Of a DNA stretch of 64,000 bases, positions 10,275 to 22,360 are shown piece by piece. The translations under genes and the position numbers were made by a program. The stretch spans positions 10,526,001 through 10,590,000 of the forward strand of contig BSBM01001138.1 in NCBI GenBank assembly GCA_027924585.1, read 5' to 3'. The notes under the pieces were generated by a model, which was not told the DNA's origin, searched no databases, and worked only from the letters and a program-made list of their open reading frames with translations. The stretch comes from Larix kaempferi. Lineage: Eukaryota; Streptophyta; Pinopsida; Pinales; Pinaceae. Every line of letters begins with the position of its first letter. The first letter of the stretch is position 1.

Positions 10275-12173
10275 TGTTAGACAAAATGCTCACTGAGAGG
10301 GGGGGGTGAATCAGTGAGCGCTACACTTAATCAAATTTCAGCTACTTCTAACTCTAAATCTTAATTAATCATTTCACATTATATTCATCAATGTACAATC
10401 AACTTAACACATCAACACATTGCAAGAGACAAGAAATAAGCTTTGTAAATTTTATATATGAATGGAGACTTCAATCTCCAATATGAGATACAACCCATAA
10501 GGTGGCACCACCCACCAGAATGGTTCAGTCAGCTACTACTGACTAGGATGCTACAACACCCCCAACAATCAAATATTTACAAGTCTTAGGACTCTTCTTG
10601 AGTCTACAAATTCATACACTCATAAACAAGAAACACTTGTTTGTTTCAACATCCTCTTTCACCAATATACACACATCTGTCTATACTATTTTGTATTCTG
10701 TCATTGTTGTGACCCTAACATCAGCATAGCAGCATCTCTGTTACAATCTCTGTCCATGATATTCTTATATCAGTTCTCTGTCCAGGAGCATCACTTCAAT
10801 TATGTCTTTAGTAATCTTCAACATTCTGTTTCTGGAGCACAACCCATTATCAGCATAAAAACATGTTACCAATCAATCATTTAGTGAAGCCTCAGAAATC
10901 AAAAGGTTTTCAATATGTTGTTGCTGCTCCTATTCTTCTGCTCCAGCTGATTCACTGAACTGTCAATAGACTACACCATGTGAATTCCTCCACATAAACC
11001 CGAACTCAGAGATCCTCTCAAACTTCACAGAAATCCTCCCTGTATCCTCAGAGTTATTTTATTTGACTGAAATCAAAGCATCCTCAGCAATCCTGTCGTA
11101 CTCACTTATGCCTCCCGAAATCGGACCTGCCTTCAAACCCCACCGAAGTTCACTTCTCACCCCCGCTCCTCTTCCAAAACAACGAATTGGTTTTTGTTTT
11201 TATAGTTGATTAGTTCATGAAATTAGGGAGGCCGACTTCTTCATCAAAACAATTGATACATTTTTAATCCATTTTATTTTCTTATTTCATGGAGGCCAAC
11301 TTGTCACTAATTGTGTTCATTTAATCAAATGGTATTTTATTTTTGTTTCCACGTTGTCATCTCACGCTGTGTCTTATGCCCACAACATCCATATGCCCTT
11401 ATGGGACTCCATCGATGCCAACAAGATCTGTCAGCAGATGCCCTCGGGGGTCTTTGGTTTATGCTTGAATGGGTCATCCAGTAATGCCATTGTGATGCCC
11501 GCGTTTTCTTTCAACGAGTGCCCATACCATGCCTTGTGATGGGTCAATGCCTTATGCCCGGAGGGGTCTTGGCCATGCCTTCACAATCTCATTAAGTGAT
11601 GCTCGTAAGAGCTGTCCTGGGGATGCTCGCATCCCTCCATTTAGCATGCCCGCAAGGGCTACAATATGTGCCCATAAACTCATGCCCGCAAGGGTCCAAT
11701 GGATACCCGCAATCCATTAATTCATCATGCCTGTGGGGCCTTCTTCATACTCACAGCTAGAGATGCCCACATGTCTTCAAAAAATGCCATCGTTACCTTC
11801 CTTTAGATGGTGTTCCCTAGTGGGGTTTTTTTCCTTTAACTACTGAGCCCACAGCTTCCAGGATGATGCCACATGGTCTTCCCACAAGATCTCCTTCAGA
11901 TGCCCTCATGAGGCATGCCTACAAGCTTACGCTTGCTTGGCATTGCCATTTCATACTTGTCTTGTCATCTTTGCCATTTGTCCAATGTCCACTTTGTCAT
12001 CTTCAAATGACCACAGTATGGGTCATTTGACTCATTGGCATGCTTTCCATTCCCTCCATGTCATCATGCTTAGGCTTTCATTTGACTCATTGGCATGCTT
12101 GCCATTTCCTCCATGTCATCATGCTTAGGCTTTGTCATTAATGGTGTGTCATCAATGACAACCATATTCATCA
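10275..12173 (-). repeat. 5' LTR of C1 (1.9 kb)
   Basis: Plus strand begins TGTTAGACAAAATGC and ends ATTCATCA (TG...CA). It lies next to the PBS on one side and the old E1 interior on the other. Between about 11350 and 11910 it holds many degenerate repeats of an ATGCCCGCAAGGG-like unit, unusually GC-rich for this window. Small ORFs through it are a by-product of these repeats. Confidence 0.8.
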
Positions 12174-12761
12174 ACCTTAACTTTAATAACCTCTTAAGGC
12201 CTAACCACCAAGACGACATTCCAACTTTGGGGAAGAGGGTGAAAAACTCATTGATTACACATCGCTTATTTAGCAATGCATAATTGAAAAGGGAAAAAAC
12301 ATGATGGAATGGCCGAATTGATGTATAAGTCCTAGGAATCCAAGCTATTTACAAAATACCGTCATGCTAGCACATTTTTACAATATCCCCCAAGGGGTAT
12401 GGAAATGCAAATTATTGAGAAAAGGGCCAAAACTTGGCATGATGGATCTCAGAACACTGATGATGAACAATTAGATTGTTCAATTCTTCAACGGTTCACC
12501 CATAATCTACTAAGTGCAATTTTAGTGGATAACACCTCCCATTTTCACCTTGATGTATCTTCCTCTCTCTTTAGGTTGGCTCCCCTCCAACTCAAGGGGG
12601 GTACCCCTAACTAAGATTGCTAAGGATATGGAGTGTAGGTTCTTCAAGTATTTGCGAGTTGTAATCACCTAAAACAAGAAGCCTTCAAATCCCAAGATGA
12701 CAAAATAATCTTCAAGTAAGACAAAGAAAAAATGATTTTATCCCTGGCAATGGTGCCAAAA
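12174..12761 (-). other. Interior remnant of old gypsy element E1 with decayed PBS
   Basis: No coding potential seen. Next to the LTR, minus strand 12758-12741 reads TGGCACCATTGCCAGGGA, which matches the Asp-tRNA-type PBS used by Athila/Tat gypsy elements except for three G-to-A changes, all at CpG sites. The stretch 12538-12650 resembles part of the adjoining LTR (12848-12955), so a partial duplication is present. Confidence 0.6.
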
Positions 12762-15650
12762 TGTTACAGCAAAATTTAGCACCCCCGGTGATGGAAAGTC
12801 CTAAACCTCAAGGAGCTAGTCTTACGGAAATTCAAGAAGGCCCCCCACTATCACTTTGATGTCTTTTCCTGTCTCTTTAGGTTGTCTCTCCTCTAACTCA
12901 AAGGGGGTATCCCTAACAAAGATTGCTAAGGCTATGGAGTGTGGGTTCTGGGCGATTTAAGAAAATTAAGCCTTAACAAAATGTAACTATAGTAGTAGAA
13001 GGCGTATGAATGGATTAAGAAACAAAGGAGGACAAAAATACTTAGACTAGTGCCTACCAAGTGTTGGGATAAATTGAGTCAAAGAAGCATGGATCCAAGA
13101 GGGAAAGTGCATGAATGTGTAAGGTAAAGAAGATTTGTTTAACATGCCATGAATTTGTCTTAACTATGCTGAAATTACTCCAGCAAATTAACCTTGGAGA
13201 GTAGAAATTGGCACTTTATAACAATGTTATGTAGATGATGTTACATTAATTGCAACAACAACATAAGTTGTTAAATGTATTTTCCTCACATTATATCATC
13301 CAAACGGAAGATTATCCAATAGAAGGGTTTCATAACAAGTTACAAGGTTTTTACTACAATAATCAAATCAATATGTAAAAAAATAATACATTTAAGGAAA
13401 AAAAATCACATAAAATGTATGTTATACCTACAATATTCCATTAAGATTAGAAATCTGATTTACAATGTAGGCCAAGGGGAGAAATCCTGCAATCCCCAAC
13501 CTCTCAACCATCATGCAAAAAATGGAGAGAAACTCCATTATAGACAAGTTAGGTGCCTTTTCTAATAAATAGAACTATTTGTTTAACTGACTCCATGACA
13601 ACTCCAACAATAATAAGTCATTGGAGTTAGTTTGGTCTAACCAATCATGGTTGATGAGTCAAATGGATGAAGTGGGCTCTCTTTTCTCCTCTAAAAATAG
13701 GATAAGCTAGTGAAAGCCACTTTAACTATCAATGAGATGAAACAAGTTGTGAACAAGATCAATGAAGGATGCAAGTGGACCTTGTAGTCAATAAGGTTAG
13801 GCATACGAATGAATGTGAATGGATGGAAGTGGAAAAAAAAGAATAGGGCACATGCATAACTAACCTTTCAAAAAAAGTACAAGATCAAACACCTTCTCCA
13901 CATGTGTGGTCAACAAGTTAGAAAAGAGGCAGCCATAAATGTTTTTTTTCTTGAATTGCCTCAACATGTGTGCCATAAGGGGAAAACTACTCTCATGTGT
14001 TGTACCACACAAGGCATAAGTTGTATTCCCTAGTGAATGCATTTTTTCCCTCAGTATATATGCCAAGGGGGGAGCACTACCCTCATGTGTTGTACCACAT
14101 GGGACTTTACTAGAGAAAGATTAAAACATTTTAAGATGAAACTTAGGGAATGAGTCCTCAATGAAGGTTTTATAACATATGAATATTACTGGGCCAATAA
14201 TTCAACACTCAGAGTAAGGTTTGGGTTTAATTAATCAATAATAAAAATATCCCAAACTAATTTGGCGTGTCCACACAAAAAATGTGATTTAATGAAATAG
14301 GACAAATGAAAGGTTAGTTATGAAGATAAACCCATATGAAATTGGATGAAATGACCCATCCACTATCTAGTAATGGGGATATGATGGAATATGAGCGTGA
14401 TATGTGTTGTACCAAGGTATAAAGTGGAAATGAAATGAAATATGAAAGTCACATAGGTGCAATGATGGAAATATGATGAAAGGGGGGTGATATCAAGTAA
14501 AAGATTAGGAAATTACATCACCATGCTAGAGGATACACCAACTAAGAAAATACATAAACCCACCATGCAACAACCAAGTCAGAGTAGTGACTAGAACATC
14601 ATGAGTAAGGGGAATAATAAGATGATCTCCCCAACAATTATCAACAAAAGAAAAGTTCCTCCAACAAGATGAGGATACATGATATGTAGTTGAAGCAACC
14701 TCCATAAAAAATCTCCATCAAGAATGCCAAGAAGATAAGAGGATCCATGACAATGTATATGCCCCCAAGTCCATCCAATGCTCCAAAGGTGCCAACTACC
14801 AATCCCATCAGTGTGATGAAAATCAAAATGCGAAACCTCATATCCCAATTATAGGCATGTACTCTTCTTGAGAGTCCATGTAAAAATATCTAGTTGACCA
14901 TGTGGTGGGATGTCTCAATTCACATCCCTAAACACCACATACTTATTACACTTACACACATCAAACAAAACTAAAAAACTTGGCATCAACAATGCCAAAA
15001 AACAACTTGAAAAGCAAACTAATACGCATATATGTTGAGCTCATTCATCCTACCCTACTCTAACATAGGATGAAGATAAAAACTAAATAAAATCAAATAG
15101 CCAATGTAGTCACCCAAGCATCTACTCAAAGCCATGAACTTTACCCTTATGTTTGGTTATGATACAAAATGAAGTTTAATTAAAAATAATAAAAATAAGG
15201 CCACGTTGGAATATTTCCAATAACATGGTTGCAAAATAGAACTACATTACATACATAATGGCCAATAGAAAAGCGTGTTCCAAAACTTGCTAATCCAATA
15301 CAAAGTTCAAAAGGATTGAAATAAGGCTCTAAAAATGAAAAAAGGGCAGCCCCTAGCTAGTACTTCTAAATGCCTCACCAAAGGCTGATTTAGGTGACAA
15401 ACATCATCAACACCTTCAAGAAATAAAGGTGTAAGTTTCTCCAACAATAGAATGTCTTCAATAATGCATAAAGGTGAAGTATAGGATGAATTTTCAAGAA
15501 ATAAAGGTGTAAGTTTCTCCACAATAAAATGTCTTCAATAATGCATAACGGTGAAGAATAGGATGAATTTTCAAATGTGAGAATCAATTTATGTTTATAA
15601 ATTTATGGTTGGAAATGACTATCATAGATTTTGAATTTAATAGAAAGCAA
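12762..15650 (-). repeat. 5' LTR of old gypsy element E1 (about 2.9 kb)
   Basis: Starts TGTTACAGCAAAATTTAGCACC on the plus strand, right after the PBS. Its first part matches 23571-24992 (LTR of E2) and its second part (about 14115-15645) matches 15651-16022 plus 21211-22360. The right terminus is decayed; I place it where the similarity stops, near ATAGATTTTGAATTTAA. No ORF in it looks real. Confidence 0.6.
15414..15572. repeat. Imperfect tandem duplication of about 79 bp in E1 LTR
   Basis: A unit beginning TTCAAGAAATAAAGGTGTAA occurs at 15415 and again at 15494 with few differences. The E2 counterpart near 22220 has one copy, so the duplication arose after the two LTRs diverged. Confidence 0.7.
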
Positions 15651-17363
15651 TCCCTAGTGAAATATTAAATCATCTTGAGATGGCACTTAGGGAATTAGGC
15701 TTCAATGAAGTTTTATGATATTAATAAACCAATAATCTAACACTCAATCTAAGGTTTGAGTTTAATTAATCAATAATAAAAATATCTCAAACCACTTTCG
15801 TGTGCCACTCATGGAAAGGGTGATTAAACGAAATATGACAAATGAAAGGTTAATTGTGAAGGGAAAACCTAGATGAAATTAGATTAAATGACTCACACAC
15901 CCTCTAAGAATGGTGATATGATGGAATATGAATGTGATATTGGTTATACCAAAGTATAGAGTGGAAATGCAATGAAATAGGAAAGTTACCTAGGTACAAC
16001 AATGGAAAGGTAATGAATGGGGAGTTATCACCTATTTTGTACAAATAGTTGAAACCTTATTGAGCCGCCAGTGTTGGAACACATCAGTGTTCACTTCCAG
16101 AGTATCTGGGTTTCAGATTGTAGTAGTTAGCCAATTTTGGCTAGCCAGTTTTGTTTTTCAATTGACACGACCATGTCACCATGGGGTTTGTAATAAAGTG
16201 TGCTAGTAGGATTTTGAGTGTCTCGGCCCCCCATGACTTGATTAAGCAACTAAGGTATTCTAAAGAGTTTTTTCCCTTATCAATTATACTTTACCTATAG
16301 CCGAGCTATAATCAATGAGGTTTTCTCCCGCTTTCTCTAAAGCTGGAATGCCAGATTTTGAAAATTTTAGCCATTGGGGGTTATTAGAGTCCAACTAATG
16401 TATATAAGCCTACTAGACACTTTTAGAATAGGTGTTGGTCATGTCCCAAGTCTCTAGGACCCTCAGAAAAAATTTCAAAAAAAATTTACCGGGTCCGTCA
16501 AAATTTGGATTTTTAATTATTTTTTAAATTTAATAAATTTCTCTATAGTTTAAATAGAGAAATATTAATTTGTAATATGTCAGTCGTCTAGGGTCCAAAT
16601 TCAGTGATTGATGGCTCGTTTCATAAGCCAAAAATCACACATGACCTATGGACCAGCTAAACCCAAGTTTCGGATGTCATTTAGGCCTTGTAATGAATAT
16701 TTTCTCTAAAAAGCCATTTACACAGAAATTATTAATTAAATTAATAAATTTGAATATTTTGGAGAAATCTAAATCTCTCCAAAATAATCAGAAATGAATA
16801 AAGTAAAAGGCTAAATGACATGGCATCAGTCATTAATGAATATTCCAGTTAACTCCCAGTGCTTTCAAAGAGTTATCCAGTCATCAGCAGAAGATCTTCA
16901 GTGATGAATTCGCCCACCTTCATGCAAATTCGTTTTTGGTGATGTGGAGGTTCATTTAATGGTTAAGTGAGAGTGTGATTAATGGAAGGTAGGCGCCTAC
17001 CTATTTTTGAGGAAGCCTAAAGCTTGGCTCCCACTTAAACAACGAGTTAGCATTTACTTCAAGACACCAAGCTTCACCTACCAAGAGCTCACGCTTTCCG
17101 TAGCTTGGAGTTCGAGTTTGCATGTGGCATTCACGTATTGGTTGGTGATTATTCCAAGAATGGGATGGGGGGCGCCTTGCCTAGGTGGAGGCCACCTCCC
17201 CACCCCTATCTACTTGCATTAACTCTCAAACTCGAGTTTTGTCCATTAGTTATTGGTTGGAGCTCCACTCCAAGCCCTAGAATTGATTGGATTTGACTTT
17301 TTGACTATGTTATTGGCTCTCTTCTAAGCCAATTCGAATTAGGTTTTTAGCATTGAGTTTTGT

Positions 17364-17371
17364 TATATAAG
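17364..17371 (+). promoter_or_regulatory. Probable TATA box of giant LTR (copy 2)
   Basis: TATATAAG followed by GAGAGGCCATT, equivalent to 2339 in copy 1. Confidence 0.5.
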
Positions 17372-18365
17372 AGAGGCCATTTGGGCCTTTCTCTTCATGG
17401 AGATTTTGAGCATGAACACTCTGCCAAAATACAATTGTAATACTTGTTTAGCTTTTGAATAATACATTGACTTTGGAGGTTTACACAAGTGCTTTGGGGA
17501 TTGCTTTCACATTTCTTGGTGATATTCTTCTCACCCTATCTCTCATATCAAGTTTTTGCAATATTTAATGTATGTTCTATAAATCATAGAAGTATATTAT
17601 TCGGTTTAAACTTGTTTGGTTTAAGGGTTTTGCAGGATTCATTAGGGCAGAAAATGACTTGGAGATCAAGTTGCTTTTTGTATTCAAATGGTTATTAGCT
17701 CCTAATCAAGGTTTTTGTCTTGTAGGTTTCCAAAAGATTCATTGTTCAAAGGAAAGAAACACTTCTAAGGAGCCCTAGCCTCTTCCTCCATCAACAAACT
17801 TCTCAAAGCTTTCTTGGTTACCTAGCTTACCTCTTCAAGTCCATCCCCATTAGATTAGCCTCATTCATCCATTCATCTTGACCTTTCTATCACTTGCCCT
17901 TTCGTTTTGCCCTAGATTTACCATCTCCACCCTTTCGTTTTAGCCTTTATCCTCTCATCCATCCTTGCTTTCGTTTTTTCCTTTTCCTCCCTCGTCCTCA
18001 TTCCAAAAAAGCCCTAAAACATCAAAAAACACAAAAACGAATTGTTAAGTTAGTTTCTTTTTGTTAGAGTTAGTTTGTTTCAAAAGATTGATAGTTAGAT
18101 CTTAAACTCTTGCATCTAGTTTACATCTTATGCATTGAAAAGTCTAAACTTTAGGGCATCCTAGATCTCTTTTTATACTTGTTTAAACTTGCATTGTTTA
18201 AGTCTAGTTTCCGTTTTGAAAGAGAGAATATTTTCATAAAAAATTTCTCAAAAATTTTATACTTTAGATCTCTTTCCCATTACATTCTAAGAGTTTGTTG
18301 TTCGCTGGTCCGTTTTCCCATAGTAACTTTTTTTAGTCAAAATCTCATGCGCTTTATGTTTTAGG

Positions 18366-19389
18366 CACGAGGACTTCACTAGAAGGAAATATAATATCAC
18401 GTTCATTCATATTGCGGTATTAAATATTCATGAAAACCTAAAAATTATATTGCTTATATATTAAGGGGCAAAGGGTTTTTTTTAATTAATGTAACAATAT
18501 AAAAATGCTTTGGGGTCTTTTTTATATGGGCAGGTTGACAAATATCCTCCAAATGGAGATGGCGGGATCACAACCTGATGAGAAATCGGGTTGAGGCAAG
18601 GCTCGGGCTTACTAGTACACAGGGAAATCACGTCTTGAGGCATGCTTGAGGCTAGGGGTTTCGTGGTGAAGTGGTTTCCAATCGATCATAGTTGAGAGAC
18701 AGTGGTCATTGACAACCAATTGTTATAAATAGCACTCAACCAGTTGTTACCAATAGCCTTGGGAGGCTCTAAGCCTCCAGGTCCTATTATAAGCCCTCGA
18801 TAGGCCTTGGTGGCTTGAATGCCCAACCACTCATGCTTATTACAAGCCTTGGGAGGTTTAGTCGGCCTCCTAGAGCTTGTTACAGGCCCTGGGGGCTTGG
18901 ATACCTATCCCACAATAGGCTTAGTCAGCGATTGGGGAACTGCAACATGCAATCTAAATGTTGTACTATGTGCATTGGCTCTAGTGACATACAATAAGTG
19001 ATCTCCTATCTCTTCATTAGACTATTAGATGTTGCAAATCATAATTATATGTGGTTGAATAATTGCATTGTGGGTGAAGTAATGTGCATCCACGATATAC
19101 ATCGAAAGAAGCAAGGTGCATTGTAGAATGCATGTGGGGTCATAAGAGGGCTATCATATCAATATACTAGGTAGAAATATAAAGGGGTATAAAAAATGTT
19201 AATGAAAAAATTGATACATACAATATCTAGTGAAAATAGGGGTTTTTAAATTGGGAAGGCATATTGGGAGGGGGTTAAAAAAAATGATTTTGAAAGGTAT
19301 TTTCCAATATTTTGTGAAATTAGGGGTATTGTTTCATATGCAATGATCGACTGTGCTATGATAGTTGTTTATTGAGTGAAGCCCCCGTG
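18366..19389. mobile_element. Non-autonomous hAT-type DNA transposon, 1024 bp
   Basis: Terminal inverted repeats of 15 bp: left CACGAGGACTTCACT (18366-18380) and right, in reverse complement, CACGGGGGCTTCACT (19375-19389), 13 of 15 identical. Exact 8-bp direct repeats GTTTTAGG flank it (18358-18365 and 19390-19397). The other giant LTR copy has an empty site around 3600 with a single ATTTTAGAG. An 8-bp duplication with CA...TG ends is the hAT pattern. The interior has no transposase; it holds imperfect repeats of AGCCTTGGGAGG and related GC-rich words around 18760-18910. Confidence 0.85.
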
Positions 19390-19829
19390 GTTTTAGGCCT
19401 TAGTTATCATTTTGGGACTTGGTAGGTTTCAATTTTATTTTGTTTCTTAACGGTTAATGGGTGCATTGTTGAGTTGTTTTGAGCTTGTGTAGGTGGTTTG
19501 AGAGAAGGATACTCGCTAGATCTTGAGGCAAAGAATCAAAGCAAAACCAAGTGAAGAAACCATGGGAACGATTTAAACTTGACATATTTATCCTTTGTAA
19601 AAGCAAGCAAAAATTTGCTTCTTCTTCAGTTTTTTCCAAGTATTATCTAGCTCTCAAAAGACCTTCAAGGTTTTAAAACCCAAGGCAATTGTATAAGATT
19701 AATAAAAATTTCAAGTGGAGGAGGCCTCGACTTTTTTGGCTTTCTTCTCCATTTGGGAGATTTCTCATTTTCCGTTTTAGAGTAATCTTTATTTTTCATA
19801 CTCTCTTCCAAATTTTGACTTGAGGTAGT

Positions 19830-20305
19830 ATCCTTGAAATTTCATCTCAAGGGCAGGACCACATAACTTTGTGGTTACTCCTCTCTCCCCGTTAGTTTCC
19901 TTGGTCGAAATCTCAGCTAGCTGGGAAGTTCTCAAGTGCTAGCGATTCTTAATGGTTGACCTTGTTCGGAGGTTGATCCCACCTTAGAGTAAATCTGTTG
20001 GTAGAACACTAAAATTTTGCTCTTTGTTATCTTCAAGCATCTTATATATCTTGTAGTTGTTATCTTTTACTTTCAATCACTTTAAGTTTTCTTTTTCAAG
20101 TTTCACAATTGCTTTATATCTTGCAATAAAATAAACAAAGCCTCTTGAACTTGGCAAAATCCAAGTCAAGAGCACTCTCTGTTGGAGAGCTTTGTAGATT
20201 TGCATTTTTCCCTTGCATTAGGCATTTTAGAGTAGAAAGTCTCTTGAACTGTGGTCTTAAGACTAAGTCAAGAGCGCTCTCTGTCGAAAGGTTGAACAAG
20301 TACTC
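19830..20305 (+). other. Stem-loop domain of giant LTR (copy 2)
   Basis: Counterpart of 4195-4670, with the same paired modules: CTCTTGA facing TCAAGAG at about 20142-20170 and 20240-20273, followed by small CTCTC-type hairpins. One loop base differs (GTTG for ATCG) while the stem is kept; the last hairpin is weakened. Confidence 0.5.
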
Positions 20306-21667
20306 TTAATAATTAAAATACTTCAACCCATTTTTCCCCTTAATTAATTTATTTTAGTTATTCGTCCAACACCCGTATGCTCTGCCAACCTGCAAAGGTT
20401 GGGATAGTACTCAGAAAGGTGAAGGACTTGCTAAACTTACAAGTGATAACATAATTAAAATTTTACCCAAAACCAAAACTAGTATCAAATCACTGAGGTT
20501 GCTTCCTGAAACAAGTGGAGCCGGGAATCCACTGTCAGACTCGAGGGTGGTCAAACCATTGTACACTTATCCTCTCTGCAATCTGGGTGCTCCCGACCTA
20601 TCATCTAAGAGGTTGCCAGCATTTGTTCTTGGTTAAGGTTCTACTCTTTTGATATCCTTGGTTTTAGCCTTATTAATCAAAGACCATTAAAATATTCAAT
20701 TTACCAAGATAATTTTCTAACGATCTCACAAACAGTGTTTTTTCAAGACCCACACATTCAGCATCACAATCATCATTTCTGTGACTCCATAAGGCACTGG
20801 TATTTACATTTTATATCTTAATCAGGACCATTTGTCCTTGTGTTAATTTTCATGTTGCGAATGCTTCATTTGATCATAAGTCCTGAAATATACTGTTAGC
20901 AACGTGGATTGCTTTGTTATCTTGTGCTTATCTCATCTTTTAATTTGGTTTCATCACAATAAACTCCTAAACAACACCCATCCGCATCATTTACACGTAA
21001 AACCTAAAAACACAAGAGCCTTAGTGAAACTCTTTGTAGGGACTACCCCCCTTGGCTTCGTTAGGAGTTAGCCTAAATGGAGGAGCTGGGATTCAAGTGA
21101 CAGTATCTGGTTCATTGCTTGCCCCCAAGGCCACACCTCTCCCCACTTTCCAGTGAGAGAGACAGCTTTCGAAATATTTCCGTTGCTGGTGTGCAATCTG
21201 GCGGACAACAGATATCAAGGGAAAATAATAGGAAATTATATTACCATACTAGAGGACATAACAACTAACAAAATACATGAACCCACCATGCAACGACCAA
21301 GTGAGAGTAGTGACTATATCATCATGAGCAACATGAATAACAAGGTTATCTATCCAACAAGACGAGGATACATAATATGCAACCAAAGCAACCTTCACCA
21401 AAAATCTCCATCAAGAATGCAAAGAATAGAAGAGGCTCCATGAAGATGTGTATGCCCTCAAGTCCATACAATGGTCTAAAGGTAATAATAGGCTCCAACT
21501 GGAAAATGTAATCTTCTTGGGAGTCCACAAGAACCTATGAAACCTCTAGAGACCAATAAAAAAAACTCAAAAAATTAAAAGACAACAAGACCATTTGATT
21601 GGATGGCTCAATTCACATCCCTATACACCGCATACTTATTACATATACATAAACCATAGCTCAAATA

Positions 21668-21845
21668 CTTGGCTTCAATAATGCCAAAAACAACTTGAAA
21701 AACAAATTAATGCTCATATATGTTGAGCTTATTCATCATACGCTACTCTAAGATAGCTTGGCTTCAATAATGCCAAAAACAACTTGAAAAACAAATTAAT
21801 GCTCATATATGTTGAGCTTATTCATCATACGCTACTCTAAGATAG
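21668..21845. repeat. Perfect 89-bp tandem duplication
   Basis: The unit starting CTTGGCTTCAATAATGCC at 21668 is repeated at 21757 with no difference that I can see, while the surrounding LTR has diverged strongly from its relatives. The E1 counterpart has one unit. It is a young duplication, or an assembly artefact. Confidence 0.85.
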
Positions 21846-22360
21846 CATGAAAAAAAACTAAGTAAAATCAAATAGATTATGTAGCCACCCAAACATCTCG
21901 TCAAGGCCATGAACTTTACCCATGTGTTTTCTTTTGATCCAAAGCAAGGTTACATTAAAAATAAGGCCTATATATGCTGAAATATTTTCTATAACATGGT
22001 TGTAAAATGGAATTACATTACATAAATGGCAGCAAATATAAAATTTTGACATAGAAAAGCATATTCCAATACATTTTAATCCAATACAAAGTTACAGTTG
22101 ACTGAAATAAGGATTTGAAAATAACATGGTAACCCCTCATCAATCTGGGAATTAAAAAAAACTTCTAAATTCTTCTTCAATGGCTGATTTTTGTGACAAA
22201 CAGAATCAACACCTTCAAGAAATAAAGACATAGGCTGCTCCAATAGTAAAATGTCTAAAATAATTCATAAAGATGAAGTATAGGATGAATTTTCAGATGT
22301 GGAAATTAATTTGTGTTCATAATTTAATAGTTGTAAATGACTATCATAGATTATGAATTC

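Larger units (their letters stand above)
5576..12173 (-). mobile_element. Sirevirus-like Copia retrotransposon C1, no recognisable pol, 3' LTR truncated by G1
   Basis: Minus-strand element: 3' LTR remnant (5576-5844), repeated polypurine tracts, a 3-kb stretch without pol, gag (8814-10208), iMet-type PBS (10260-10272) and a full 5' LTR (10275-12173). The first about 270 bp of the left LTR match the last 260 bp of the right LTR closely. The LTR start, with a run of G followed by GTGAATCAGTG, and the many CTCCCCCT motifs are typical of plant Sirevirus-type Copia elements. Pol is missing or unrecognisable, so this is a gag-only, presumably non-autonomous copy. The right flank starts ACCTT; the left flank is off-window, so a TSD cannot be confirmed. 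Confidence 0.75.
16023..21210 (+). repeat. Second giant LTR, probably a solo LTR
   Basis: Same family as 870-5575. It begins GTTATCACC with a decayed first base pair and ends GGCGGACAACA. Neither side has element interior: both flanks belong to the same E2 LTR, and the uninterrupted E1 version reads GGTGATATCAAG at this point. That pattern fits an LTR-LTR recombination product. The left target duplication is not visible; a few bases seem to have been lost there. Its length exceeds copy 1 because of the hAT insertion. Confidence 0.75.
15651..22360 (-). repeat. 3' LTR remnant of old gypsy element E2, split by a solo giant LTR
   Basis: Two pieces, 15651-16022 and 21211-22360, align in order with 14115-15645 of the E1 LTR (shared blocks around TTAATTAATCAATAATAAAAA, and GATATCAAG continuing into the second piece). 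The first about 1.35 kb of the LTR is missing, so two partial LTRs stand head to tail. This is likely the product of unequal recombination or deletion between relatives. Confidence 0.6.
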
